IMG/VR virus record: IMGVR_UViG_3300043427_001127
Location: 1-64,000 of that record
Source: a virus
Direction: 5' to 3' (one strand)
DNA: 64,000 nucleotides
Shown: positions 26,866 through 37,400 of the stretch, piece after piece
Position numbering within the stretch: position 1 is the first letter of the stretch
Layout: each line of letters opens with the position of its first letter
Program-made: the position numbers and the translations under genes
Notes under the pieces: generated by a model
Databases searched by the model: none
What the model was told of the DNA's origin: nothing
Seen by the model: the letters and a program-made list of their open reading frames with translations, nothing else

Positions 26866-29800
26866 AGAAGTCTTAAAAAACTATACGTTTGAGCAGCAAC
26901 GTCAAGTAATCAATGATATAGGTGGAGATATTGGTGATCTCAGTTTACTAACTACTGCTCAAACTGATATAGTATCGGCTATCAACGCCATTGGAAATTC
27001 TCTCGATCCTACATCGGGATTATTTTTGAATGGACCAACCGATCCAGAAAATACAACTGGAACTAATGGTGACTTTTATTTAAATATTGTAACTGAAGAA
27101 CTATTTGGTCCAAAAGAAAATAATGTTTGGCCAACAGAACCAATAAACTTTAAAGGTCTTTTATTCGGAGAAACAAATCCAACTCCTTCGGATGGTGTTC
27201 TGGGTAGTTTTTACATCAAAACAACTACACAGGATTTGTTTGGTCCTAAGACAGAAACTGGTTGGGATCTAGCTGCTATTTCATTATCACCCCAACTTCT
27301 TTCTGGATCAGGAGAACCAAGTTCTTCTTTAGGCAAAAACAACGACTATTATCTTGATTTAACTTCAAGAGATTTATACGGTCCAAAAACAGAAGGTGAT
27401 TGGGCAGAACCTATTTCATTGTCGGAACAGTTCTTATCTGGATCAGGAGCTCCTCTTAGCACTGTAGGAAAAATAAACGATTTCTATATCGATACTACAT
27501 CTAGAAATCTTTACGGACCAAAAACCTCTGGTGGGTGGGGCATTCCTATTCCCCTTAGTGAAGAAGAAGTTGGCACAGTTATTTTTGTAAACAGAAATGG
27601 TAGTGATGATAGAAATGGATTATCGGTAAGAAACTCAGTAAAAACTTTAAAAAAGGCATGTGAGATCGCTAGAAATACTAATGGTAACGTTACTATTAGA
27701 ATGTTCTCTGGAGAGTATTATGAAGATAATCCTATCTATGTTCCCAAAGGTACATCTATAGTTGGAGATAACCTAAGAGAAACTATTGTTAGACCTCTAA
27801 ATGATGGGGAAGATTTTCTTTGGGTAACGAGTGGATCTTATATCAACTACCTTGTTTTTAGAGATAACTATGGTGATGTTTCAAATCCATCAGACGCATC
27901 AAGAGGTGTTGGTGTTTTAAACACAGGAGCTGATAGAGAAATAAGTCCCACAGAAACAGTAATCAACTTATTTCCAGGTCACACACTTAAAAGAGTTGAT
28001 GGCATATTTAAAGATGGAGCAAATATTTTAACTTTCCGTCGTCAAGAAATCATTGATTATGCTTTCAATCAAATGGTTTTGGAATATCCAGATCTAGTTA
28101 TTCCAGATGGTATAGATCAAGGTGGAGACGCAACATGTAAAAGAGATATTGGTTATTTTATTGATGGATTGATCAACGATCTAAAATATGGTGGTAACAT
28201 GCATTCGATCGATGTTGGTCAGTCTTATTTCGATGCTTTAGGAAATTTAGATCACATTGTCGGTGAGTTTGAAGAAACTAAATATGCTTTCAATAGAGCT
28301 TCGTTTGCTGCCAAAGCATATGTTCAGGACGCCGCAACAGTTAATAATAATCCAGAGTTTGTGGAAGATTATGGTACTATTATTGAAGGAGATTGCTCCA
28401 ATGTTGTAACTAATATTGATAACTTAACTTCTATAGTCATATCTATTCTTGACGGAAATGATGCACCCAGAATCAATCCTGGTCCAGGATATGTTCTAGT
28501 GAATCAAGAATGGATGGAAGTTGACGATCTAGATGGAAATGTTCTTACCATCAAAACAAGAAACATAAACAACCCGATTACAGGCGAACAAGCACTTGTA
28601 GAACCTGCTAGACACATTAGTGGTTCTGTTATTACACAGGGCGCAAGAACATGGAGATATGCTGTAGCATATCCAGATCAAGATGGTATTGTTTGTAAAG
28701 GCAGAGTTTCTTTGCAAACCAGCACGCCTATTGTAACGGGAACTAATACTAAGTTCACCGAACAATGTTTTGCTGGCGGTTTCATTAGATTTGATGATCT
28801 AGATTCTAATCCATCAAATGATACTACATATAAAATTTTATCGGTAACGAATGACACTCAACTAGTATTGGTAACCACACCCACAGCAAACTTAAGTGCC
28901 AGAAAGTTTAGATTTATTCCACCAAAAGAAAGAATTTTCTTATCTCCATACACCCAAAACTGCTCTGCTATTTCTGTTTTAGGAGACAGTTATAGTGAAG
29001 TCATCAATGGCGTAGAAACTTATGATGCTAGCAAAACTAGAGCTGGCGGCATATTAGTCGATGGAGATCAACTAGAACCAAATACTCCCATCAAATCTAT
29101 GGTGTGTGATGCTTTCACACAAGTTGTTTCTGGTGGCATCGGTTTCCACTTAAAAAATGATGGATATGCACAGTTGGTTTCGGTGTTTGAAGTTTTTGAA
29201 GATGTTGGTGTACTTTGTGAAAGTGGAGCATACACATCTATCACAAACTCAGCAACTAACTTCGGTAATGAAGGTCTAAAAGCTATTGGATATAGTAACA
29301 ATCCATATCCATTCTTTATTGGTAACGTTTCTGAGATCAATAATCTTACCAAGACAAACTTTAACTCTGTTCCTTCTAATATTATTACATCAACTTTTGA
29401 AGAAGAAAACACAAAAGTTAGAATGTTTGTTAAAGTGTCTTCTGTAGATATTGGTAAGTTTGAGCCCAATCAATCATTAAACATTGATTCGCATATACTC
29501 CCCAATCCAGCAAGCAGTGCCGCTATAACATCACTGCAATCATATATCAATGGAACTACTCTAGAAGTTAACAGAATAGTATTATCTGATAATATTGTAG
29601 AAATATTATTAGACATTTCATGGAACTCTGCATATGAGACTTTAAATGGAAGTCAAACAGGGGAAGTAACAGTTACTGGCGGCGCAACTTACACAGAAAT
29701 AGAAATAACTGGATTTGACGCAAAAGCACTTCCAAACTATGTCATTAAGTTTCCTACCATAAATCTACCACCACACCCAAGTGGTGTCGAATATGTCGTA

Positions 29801-31939
29801 GATATTGTAAGTAGATTTGAGGAAGATACAGATATTACTGTTCTCACCACCCAACCTAAAATACCAGATTCTGATTTAGGTTTGATTGTAAGTAATACTG
29901 CTATTCAACTACGAGCTCCATCCACAGTAAACAGTTCGGGGCACACATTTGAATATGTTGGTGCTGGTATCAACTATACTGCTTTACCTCAAAACGGTGG
30001 CAGATCTAGAGCAGAGTTCCAATCGGTAGAATCTTCTAGTGGAAAATCGTATGTAAGTGCCACTGATCAAGATGGTAACTTCTTTGTTGGACCTTTCTTC
30101 CGAGTAGATTTAAGAACTGGTAAAGCTACTTTTAGCGGAGCAGTTGCTCTTGGCGTTCTTGATGAACTACAGTTAAAAGCATCCCCAGGTGTTCCAATCT
30201 ATGAGTTCTCTACAGATGACACTTTAGGTGGTGGAACTGGTTCAAAAAATACTGCTCTACCAACACAGAAAGCAGTAAGAGATTACATCAACAAACCTTC
30301 GGTATTAGGAAATCTTATTGGATTAAATAAAACAACCAGTCGTGCTCCTGGTCAACTTGTTCTCCTGGATAGCAACGGAAGAATCAACTCAGAGTTGTTA
30401 CCACCTGCAAATCCAGTAAACGTTTTTACAGTAGCAAACGAAGCAGAAAGACTAGCATTAACAATCGCAATACCTGGAGATGTTGCATATCAGACCGACA
30501 CAGAAATAGCTTATATTCTTCTTGATGAACCAGCAAACAATCCAGATAACTGGAATGTATTCAGTGGTACTAACATTAATGCCAACAATATTGTTTCTGG
30601 CATTATTTCTCCAGCAAGACTTGGAACTGGCATTGCAAACGAGTCGGTATTTTTATCTGGTATCAGTAAGTATTCTCCAGTAACACAGGGTCTTATTCCA
30701 TCAACTAACTCCCCAGTTCTTATAAGTGGAAACAGATTAAATGTTTTAAAAACAGGAAGTACAAAAAATGTCAGTTCCGCTACGTGGAATGGCACCACAT
30801 TAAAAGCAACAGTAACTACAACCACTGCACATGGATTGACAAATAATCAATGGGTGGAAGTGGAAGCTATCTTCCCATATGGTTATAATGGATTTTTCCA
30901 AGTTACTGTAACAACACCAACTTCATTTACATATGATTTAGCATCAGATCCAGGAGAATATGTCTCAGAAGGATTTGTGACATCTGGCGTTAGATATGAT
31001 GCTGGTTTTACAGAACTTGATGTAAGAAGATCTAGTTTCTTTAGTGGGCAGACATCTGGAAGCAGTGATGTAGGTGTAGTTAAATATGATTGGAGGACGT
31101 TTGAGATTGATCCTGCATCAGTCTTAGCACTACGAGAAAAAGGTGTCACTCTAGGAAAACTAGAAAATATTAAGAGAAGAACATTACTTGGAAATAATGA
31201 GTTCCCAACTTTATCAAACGACGAAGGAAACGTTCTTGAACTAGGATTAGGTGAAGATGTAGAACAAGTTACAGTTTTTAATGTATCCTTATTAAACGGT
31301 CAGTATAGAATAGTTGATAGAATCATTGATAAAGATCTAGGAACGTTACCGACCTTACAGTTAGTTCCTGGAAAATCTTATAAGTTAAATCTGTCTGTTG
31401 CAGGTGAACCATTCTTTATTACAACCGAACCCAAAGATATTTTAGAACCCCTAGAAACTGCACCATCATCAAACTACACAGATGGGGTAAGAGTAACTAA
31501 CAGGGAATCTGGTATTTTATATTTTACTGTTCCGTTTGATGCTCCAAGCATTCTATATTATCAGTCTGGAAATACTGCAGATAACTACGGTATTATTGTT
31601 GTTAGTTCATACGAAGAGCCTGGACTTTCTTTTGTTTCTTCTTTTGCTCCATATGCTATTGATTCTTTTGAAAAGAATAAAACTAATACCTGCAAATATT
31701 TGATTCAAGTTACAGAAAATGAAGGCACTACTATTAGAGTGCATTCAACAGAAATCATGTTAGTTCATGATAATATTGATGTTCTTTTAACTGAGTATGC
31801 AACTCTAGTTAGTGATGTTTATCTTGGTTCTTTCAGTGCCGAAATAAATAATAATGATGTTAGATTATTGTTCACTGCAAATAATCTACTATCAAATCCA
31901 AACCTCAAGATTAAAGTTATAAAAACACAAATGTTTTGA
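26855..31939 (+). CDS. Tail fibre-like protein with GPK repeats and beta-helix
   Basis: A 1694-aa protein. The N-terminus (about 1-50) is an attachment segment. About 59-235 holds four copies of a roughly 45-residue unit with the pattern NDFYIDTTSRNLYGPKTxGxW, common in trimeric phage fibres. A right-handed beta-helix (pectate-lyase-like) begins at about 242 (VIFVNRNGSDDRNG; ISYVPKGTSIVGDN-type turn elements) and continues with IGFHLKNDGYAQLVSVFE. Near 1075 is DQDGNFFVGPFFRVD, and near 1135 LPTQKAVRDYI, both shared with the 1771-aa protein. A fibre tip follows. It is likely a host-contact fibre or tailspike. No catalytic residues could be assigned to the helix. Confidence 0.8.
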   Translation: MALREVLKNYTFEQQRQVINDIGGDIGDLSLLTTAQTDIVSAINAIGNSLDPTSGLFLNGPTDPENTTGTNGDFYLNIVTEELFGPKENNVWPTEPINFKGLLFGETNPTPSDGVLGSFYIKTTTQDLFGPKTETGWDLAAISLSPQLLSGSGEPSSSLGKNNDYYLDLTSRDLYGPKTEGDWAEPISLSEQFLSGSGAPLSTVGKINDFYIDTTSRNLYGPKTSGGWGIPIPLSEEEVGTVIFVNRNGSDDRNGLSVRNSVKTLKKACEIARNTNGNVTIRMFSGEYYEDNPIYVPKGTSIVGDNLRETIVRPLNDGEDFLWVTSGSYINYLVFRDNYGDVSNPSDASRGVGVLNTGADREISPTETVINLFPGHTLKRVDGIFKDGANILTFRRQEIIDYAFNQMVLEYPDLVIPDGIDQGGDATCKRDIGYFIDGLINDLKYGGNMHSIDVGQSYFDALGNLDHIVGEFEETKYAFNRASFAAKAYVQDAATVNNNPEFVEDYGTIIEGDCSNVVTNIDNLTSIVISILDGNDAPRINPGPGYVLVNQEWMEVDDLDGNVLTIKTRNINNPITGEQALVEPARHISGSVITQGARTWRYAVAYPDQDGIVCKGRVSLQTSTPIVTGTNTKFTEQCFAGGFIRFDDLDSNPSNDTTYKILSVTNDTQLVLVTTPTANLSARKFRFIPPKERIFLSPYTQNCSAISVLGDSYSEVINGVETYDASKTRAGGILVDGDQLEPNTPIKSMVCDAFTQVVSGGIGFHLKNDGYAQLVSVFEVFEDVGVLCESGAYTSITNSATNFGNEGLKAIGYSNNPYPFFIGNVSEINNLTKTNFNSVPSNIITSTFEEENTKVRMFVKVSSVDIGKFEPNQSLNIDSHILPNPASSAAITSLQSYINGTTLEVNRIVLSDNIVEILLDISWNSAYETLNGSQTGEVTVTGGATYTEIEITGFDAKALPNYVIKFPTINLPPHPSGVEYVVDIVSRFEEDTDITVLTTQPKIPDSDLGLIVSNTAIQLRAPSTVNSSGHTFEYVGAGINYTALPQNGGRSRAEFQSVESSSGKSYVSATDQDGNFFVGPFFRVDLRTGKATFSGAVALGVLDELQLKASPGVPIYEFSTDDTLGGGTGSKNTALPTQKAVRDYINKPSVLGNLIGLNKTTSRAPGQLVLLDSNGRINSELLPPANPVNVFTVANEAERLALTIAIPGDVAYQTDTEIAYILLDEPANNPDNWNVFSGTNINANNIVSGIISPARLGTGIANESVFLSGISKYSPVTQGLIPSTNSPVLISGNRLNVLKTGSTKNVSSATWNGTTLKATVTTTTAHGLTNNQWVEVEAIFPYGYNGFFQVTVTTPTSFTYDLASDPGEYVSEGFVTSGVRYDAGFTELDVRRSSFFSGQTSGSSDVGVVKYDWRTFEIDPASVLALREKGVTLGKLENIKRRTLLGNNEFPTLSNDEGNVLELGLGEDVEQVTVFNVSLLNGQYRIVDRIIDKDLGTLPTLQLVPGKSYKLNLSVAGEPFFITTEPKDILEPLETAPSSNYTDGVRVTNRESGILYFTVPFDAPSILYYQSGNTADNYGIIVVSSYEEPGLSFVSSFAPYAIDSFEKNKTNTCKYLIQVTENEGTTIRVHSTEIMLVHDNIDVLLTEYATLVSDVYLGSFSAEINNNDVRLLFTANNLLSNPNLKIKVIKTQMF

Positions 31940-31947
31940 TTAGATTT

Positions 31948-32142
31948 ATGGAAAACGTTATTATTAGTACAAAACAAAACTTTGAAAATCAGATTAAAGA
32001 AGTTGACGAAAAAATTGAAACTCTTCAATCTGATTTAGAAAAACTCAAAGAGTATAAACTCAAACTGCAAGGCGGATTGGAAACCTTAGAGATTATTATT
32101 AAAGAAACCACAAATACAGAGGAAACAACCTCAGAGGATTAA
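31948..32142 (+). CDS. Small coiled-coil protein (64 aa)
   Basis: Start chosen at ATG 31948 (MENVIISTKQNF); a TTG at 31936 in frame is less likely. Nearly the whole chain is a heptad helix (IKEVDEKIETLQSDLEKLKE), ending in an acidic Thr/Glu-rich tail. Its stop overlaps the next ATG (TAATG at 32140-32144). Likely an assembly or trimerisation helper of the fibre; this is inferred from order and shape. Confidence 0.6.
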   Translation: MENVIISTKQNFENQIKEVDEKIETLQSDLEKLKEYKLKLQGGLETLEIIIKETTNTEETTSED

Positions 32143-32477
32143 TGTCTGCATATTCTATTAATCTACCCGTAGAAAAAAACGCAAACTTCGACACCACATT
32201 AACTATTGCCGATGAAGACAATGGATTGCCTTTAAATCTTACTGGATTTACTGCGGAGGCAAAGATGAAACGTTCTTTTGCGTCCACCACATCTCATGCC
32301 ATGAGTGTAGAGTTTGTTGATAGATTATCTGGTGTTATTAGATTATCTTTGACCCCGCAACAGTCATCAGTCCTGACCGCAAAAAGATATGTTTATGATG
32401 TTGTAATAACTTCTCCTTCTGGAGTTAAAACTAGAGTTGTTGAAGGCATTGTAGAAGTTTCTCCAGGAGTAACCTAA
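32142..32477 (+). CDS. Ig-like / BppU-type structural protein (111 aa)
   Basis: A 111-aa all-beta protein with the pattern FDTTLTIADEDNGLPLNLTGFT ... VIRLSLTPQQSS ... RYVYDVVITSPSG (given as separated elements). It resembles the N-terminal beta-sandwich of BppU-like baseplate proteins and related neck or baseplate Ig-like domains of phages. It is coupled on both sides by overlaps (TAATG). Function: a small accessory structural part, inferred. Confidence 0.6.
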   Translation: MSAYSINLPVEKNANFDTTLTIADEDNGLPLNLTGFTAEAKMKRSFASTTSHAMSVEFVDRLSGVIRLSLTPQQSSVLTAKRYVYDVVITSPSGVKTRVVEGIVEVSPGVT

Positions 32478-33169
32478 TGGCAGACTATAGAGTTACGGTA
32501 GGGGGAAGAAAACAATATAAGGTAGGAATCAGTTATCAGATTCCTTCTAAATCATTACAATATCTAAATGAGATACTAGACGATTTTAGTGGAGAGTTTG
32601 ATGATAACAATACCTCCTTCTTATTAAAGTTAGAAGGCGAACCCTACTACCCTATAAATGAACAACAAATTTTAGTATCATTGAATAATATTATTTTAGA
32701 ACCAAAAGTTGATTATCAAATCACTGGAAATACTATTGTCTTTACTACACCACCACCACAAGGTTCCGAGTTTTTCTGTGTTGCTATGGCAACTACAGCA
32801 GATTTAACCAGAACTATTAACTTTATTATCGAAGCTGGTTCTGGTGATATGACTCCTGGAATAAAAGGTCAAGTTACATTAGATATTACTGGTACTATAG
32901 ATTCTTGGACAGTCATTGCCGACCAACCTGGATATGCTTTATTGGACATAAAAAAATGTTCATATCAAAACTATCCGTTAATGACATCCATAACAGGTAC
33001 AGAAAAACCATACATAGGAAGTCCTAATAATCCAACAGAAACAAAGAGAAAAGACGAAGATTTATCTACCTGGGACCGCTTATTAAATGCTGGAGATATT
33101 TTACAATATGAGATTGTTGCTGCTTCAAATGTTAAACGATTATTAGTTGCATTAAAGGTTCATTTGTGA
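32477..33169 (+). CDS. Structural protein with LDGVLQ-type beta module (230 aa)
   Basis: A 230-aa protein. Residues about 58-95 (QQILVSLNNIILEPKVDYQI then NTIVFTTPPPQGSEF) form the same beta module seen three times in the gp7-position protein. A GSGDMTPGIKGQVTLDITGTI segment (about 118-138, read as separate strands) and a C-terminal DILQYEIVAASNVKRLLVAL end follow. Probably an adaptor between baseplate and fibre. The family is cyanophage-specific in my memory; the role is not proven. Confidence 0.6.
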   Translation: MADYRVTVGGRKQYKVGISYQIPSKSLQYLNEILDDFSGEFDDNNTSFLLKLEGEPYYPINEQQILVSLNNIILEPKVDYQITGNTIVFTTPPPQGSEFFCVAMATTADLTRTINFIIEAGSGDMTPGIKGQVTLDITGTIDSWTVIADQPGYALLDIKKCSYQNYPLMTSITGTEKPYIGSPNNPTETKRKDEDLSTWDRLLNAGDILQYEIVAASNVKRLLVALKVHL

Positions 33170-33198
33170 TAAATACATGTATGCAACTTTGCTATTCT

Positions 33199-33239
33199 TA
33201 TAAATAAAAGAAAAAGAGAAATCCCTGGAGGAAATTTAA
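33199..33239 (+). promoter_or_regulatory. Late promoter box and strong ribosome binding site
   Basis: TATAAATA at 33199-33206, with expected start near 33212. A perfect GGAGG at 33227-33231 lies 8 nt before the ATG at 33240. It is among the strongest Shine-Dalgarno matches I noted in the window and is paired with a strong terminator after the gene. Confidence 0.78.
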
Positions 33240-34319
33240 ATGGCACTTCTAGTTCCAAATATTGGTGAATTAGACTCACTACGTTATCTCATCAACCAAA
33301 GCAATCACGTTGCTGATAGAGAAGATACCGCACCTAGAGATCTTGTTTTAAAACTATTTTCATCGGACACAACTCCTGCTGAGAATGATGTACCTTCTCA
33401 GTCTGCCTATTACGAGCCTTATCAGAATGATGGCAGCTTTGGTTACGGTTCAGCTATTGAGACTGGTTACCCAACTTGCGTCAACAACCGCACAGAAGCT
33501 CGTTACGATTACGATTCGCAGTATGGTATTCTTCTAAACGGTTCACGTTGGGGAATCACCCAATCAGGCGGAACTACAACTGCTACCTATCCCGAGCAAA
33601 CCTTTACTTTCACTGGTGCTGCTGGTAACGTTTATGGTTACTACATCACCCGCGCCAACAACATGCCACTAGCACTTCAAGGTGTTCTTGATGCTGCTAC
33701 TGCTTCAGCTGGCACTACAATCACTAAGGGTGAAGCAGGTGCTGCTGGCACTAAGGATTGTATCGGTCTGATCAACACCAACTTCATCACCGTTCCTACC
33801 ACTGCTAACAGTGCTTCATTCGGTGGTGTAGATGACCTAACTATCGGCATGATTGCTGGTGGTAACGCTGCTATCCCAGCAAACACTAAGGTTATCGGTA
33901 TTGAGAGAACCACTACAACTGATTCTCCTTACAACGGTCACAGAGTATACCTAAGCGCAAACCTAACCGCTAACATTCAGGACGCTACCGATCCTACTGT
34001 TGAGTTTTCATTCGGTAAGGTTGTAACTGATGTTGCACACCAACTACAGCCTGGTGACGTAATCTATATTGCTGGTGGTACTTCAACTACTGGCGGTACT
34101 GTTGCTGCTAACACATATACTGTTTACAAAGTAAACTCAACAACTGAGTTCACAACTACACCAGCACTTCTAACCTCGGGTGGCACTGCTTTCACTGGCA
34201 ACAGTGACGTAACTCTCTACAGCGCAATCATGTACGCTGAGAGATTCACAAACGGTCCTTACGAGATTCAGAACAACGGTGACCAGATTAAGATCACCCT
34301 CAACATCAGCCTCGACTGA
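33240..34319 (+). CDS. Abundant virion structural protein (359 aa)
   Basis: A 359-aa protein starting MALLVPNIGELDSLRYLINQ, a start I recognise from unnamed structural proteins of T4-like cyanophages. The chain is Gly/Thr/Ala-rich and beta-type, with GAAGNVYGYYITRANNMPLALQ (read GAAGNVYGYY, NMPLALQ) near the middle. It stands alone between its own late promoter and terminator, has a perfect ribosome binding site, and uses C-ended codons (AAC, TAC, ATC) more than its neighbours. These are signs of high expression. It is likely a repeated surface part of tail or head. No T4 homologue is assigned. Confidence 0.72.
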   Translation: MALLVPNIGELDSLRYLINQSNHVADREDTAPRDLVLKLFSSDTTPAENDVPSQSAYYEPYQNDGSFGYGSAIETGYPTCVNNRTEARYDYDSQYGILLNGSRWGITQSGGTTTATYPEQTFTFTGAAGNVYGYYITRANNMPLALQGVLDAATASAGTTITKGEAGAAGTKDCIGLINTNFITVPTTANSASFGGVDDLTIGMIAGGNAAIPANTKVIGIERTTTTDSPYNGHRVYLSANLTANIQDATDPTVEFSFGKVVTDVAHQLQPGDVIYIAGGTSTTGGTVAANTYTVYKVNSTTEFTTTPALLTSGGTAFTGNSDVTLYSAIMYAERFTNGPYEIQNNGDQIKITLNISLD

Positions 34320-34354
34320 TATCTCCTAGAAAAGAATACTTTTCTATATTATTT

Positions 34355-34385
34355 GGGGATTGCTGCCTTGGCAATCCCCTTTTTT
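34355..34385 (+). terminator. Rho-independent terminator
   Basis: Stem GGGGATTGC (34355-34363) and GCAATCCCC (34371-34379) with a 7-nt loop, followed by T6 (34380-34385). A 9-bp perfect stem closes the 359-aa gene unit. Confidence 0.92.
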
Positions 34386-34408
34386 ACTAAAAGAGGGCTT
34401 GGTAATAC

Positions 34409-37400
34409 ATGGCGTCATACGTTTACGATAGTAACGACAGTTATCCTTTTTCCTCAGTAGATAATGGGTTTGTCTACGTCAGACCCGCGACATCTACTGA
34501 GGATTTTGGTGCTATTAACGTATCTGCCACTTCACAAGAATCATATGCAGAAATAACAGTAAAGCAAAACAACGATACTGCGTTTGGTTTTGCTACTGTA
34601 AATGGTACTGCAAAGTACTATAAACCTAAAAAATATTCTTACTCATCATCTTCTGATAATCTCTTCGCTGAAGAAGATAATGGGTTAATAACTAATGCAA
34701 AGACTTCAACGGATGATTACGGTACTCTAACAGCTGAAGATGGCATAAGCGTTAGAGAAGACAGGTATCGTATTGATGTAAGTCAAACCATCTTGGCAAT
34801 GGAGCCAGGATACACATATTCATCAGCATCTGCTCTAGTAGCGTTTGTAGAAAAAACAGATGCTTCTACTTTGTTATTATCAATCTATGGCGGTTCTTCG
34901 TTAACTGGAGTTACTGCTGCTATTTCTAAAGTTGCTATTGCTTGGGTTGGTAATGGAACTCCATTTGAGATTGGTGGGTCTGCTAATGAGATTGTAAAAG
35001 CATTCTCAACAGTCGGAACTTCTGGTCCGCTCCGATTGGATGTCGCCTCAACAGAGGCGCATATCAGAAGCTATGACTTTGAAAATGTACTGCCATTCAA
35101 CATAGTTGATTATGGTTCTCTTGGTTTAGTATCAAACCCTGATATTGATTTTGGGTTTGTGTCTCAACCAAATGCTGGGGGGGAAAAGGATTACGGGCTG
35201 ATCGTAAATGATTCTGAAGAAACGCCATTTGGTCTCTACGAAACAAATGGTATAGGTTTAGAATCTTTCAGCAAGCAAACACCAGCAGAAACAGTACCAT
35301 TTACATTAAGTGGCGAAGTTGTTCTACCTCTTGCTGTAAGCATCAAAGGTGTTGGATCTGTAAACCTCAGTGGTGCAGCAGTTGAGAAGAATACCGAAGA
35401 TTATGTAGGAACAGGTAACCTATTCAATACCTCTGGTGCTGCCGAAGTATTTGGCGCAAACCCACCAGAAGACTTCTCGCTATTTGATATTACTGGTAGT
35501 GCAGCAGAAAAGAATACTGAAAGATATATTGGAAATAGTATCGTTTCTATTACATTATCGACTTCTTCTAATAAAATAAACACTAATAGTTTTATTGGTG
35601 TATCTATATCAGGTTCTGGTACTGGTGTAGGCGCTAACGGTGGATTTAATATTGGCAGTCACTTTAAATTTGATGGAGTTGGTGCGAGAAGATTAGATTT
35701 ACAACCTTTGAATGTTGGATCATATAACACTATCCAGTTCACTGCCATTCGTGGAAATGACAATAACGGGGGAGAAGATCCCGATACATCCACAGAAAGT
35801 TTAGTTCTTCAGTATAGTATTAATAATGGTAATACATTTACAAATGTTGGAAATATTGTTACATATAACGATGCGTCATTCAACAACTTAAAAAGTGTAT
35901 CTTTAGTAATACCAAATGATGCCAAAACATCTTCAACAATTTTTAGGATTTCTCAGTCTTCTTCTAGTGGTACTGGATTTGATAACTACGGCATAACCGA
36001 AATATCATTATTATCATCTCCACCAACAAGTATAGTATTCTCCAATGGATATACTAACCTGAAGTTCACCAGTGGTGCTGGAGAAACCACGCAACTCTTC
36101 GCTCTAAGCGGTTCTGGGGTGGAGAAGAACACCGAAGACTATGTAGGTACTGGAAGCACCTCAATCAGCGTTGTGAGCGTTGAGAAGAACACTGAGACGT
36201 ATGTAGCAGAACTAGCAGGAAATGTCACAGATCTATTCGCTTCCTACGGCGATCTGACGGCAGTAACAGAGTCTGAAGATTATGGTCTCATCACGCAGTC
36301 TGCAACTAATGTAGATTATCGCTATCTCTCTAGTGATTACTATGATATTAACGGTGCTGCCGTTGAGAAGTTTATTGCACAAACACCAGAAAATACCCAG
36401 CTCTTTACATTCTCTGGTGCTGGCGTAGAGAAGTTCACAAGTCAAGGTGGAGAGACAACTCAACTATTCCAGTTCACTGGAGCAGCGATAGAGAAGAATA
36501 CTGAAGACTATGTTGCTTCTGGTACATTCTCTACATTCTCTGGTGCTGCAGAGTCTGTAACTTACCGCTACAGCTTTGATTCGTTCATCCCATTCACCGA
36601 GTTTGACTACGGCAGTGTTACTCAATCACCAACAAACGACATTGATCTTGGTAGTGTCAGTGCTCCTAATACAGGTGGCGAAAAAGATTATGGTTCAATC
36701 ACATTTATTAATGAAGTAGTCCCTTATGGATTGTGGACTACATCTGGATTTGCTATTGAACTGTTTAGCAAGAATATTGTTGACAATGGCGGTACAATCA
36801 CCCTCAGTGGCGAAGTTGTTCTACCTCTCGCAGTAAGTATTATCGGTGTTGGATCTGTAAATCTCACTGGATCTGCTGTAGAGAAGAATACAGAATCTTA
36901 TGTAGGTATTGGTAATCTCTTTAACACTTCTGGTGCAGCTGAAGCATTTGGTGCTAATCCGTCCGAAGACTTCTCGCTATATGACATTAGCGGAACAGCA
37001 ACAGAGAAGTTCAGAGCAAATCCACCAGAAGACTTTGCTCAGTTTACTCTTTCTGGTGCGTACAGCAACCTCAAGTTCACCACTCAAGGTGGGGAAACAA
37101 CTCAACTCTTTAGTATTTCTGGTGCAGCTGTAGAGAAGAACAGAGAGTCTTATGTTGGTACTGGTAGCACTTCTATTGATGTTACTAAGGTTGAGAAGAA
37201 CACTGAGTCTTACACAGTTGCTCAAGCATCTATTCATGTTCTCTCTGATTATGGTGATCTCAGAGAGTCTGCTGGATCTACAGAAGACTTTGGATTAATC
37301 ACATCTGCTGCTACTGAGTTTGAGACTGCTGGTAGCGTAGTAAGAGATTACCTCAAGCTATTTGGTTATGCGGTAGAAAAACTTGTTGCTCAGACACCAG

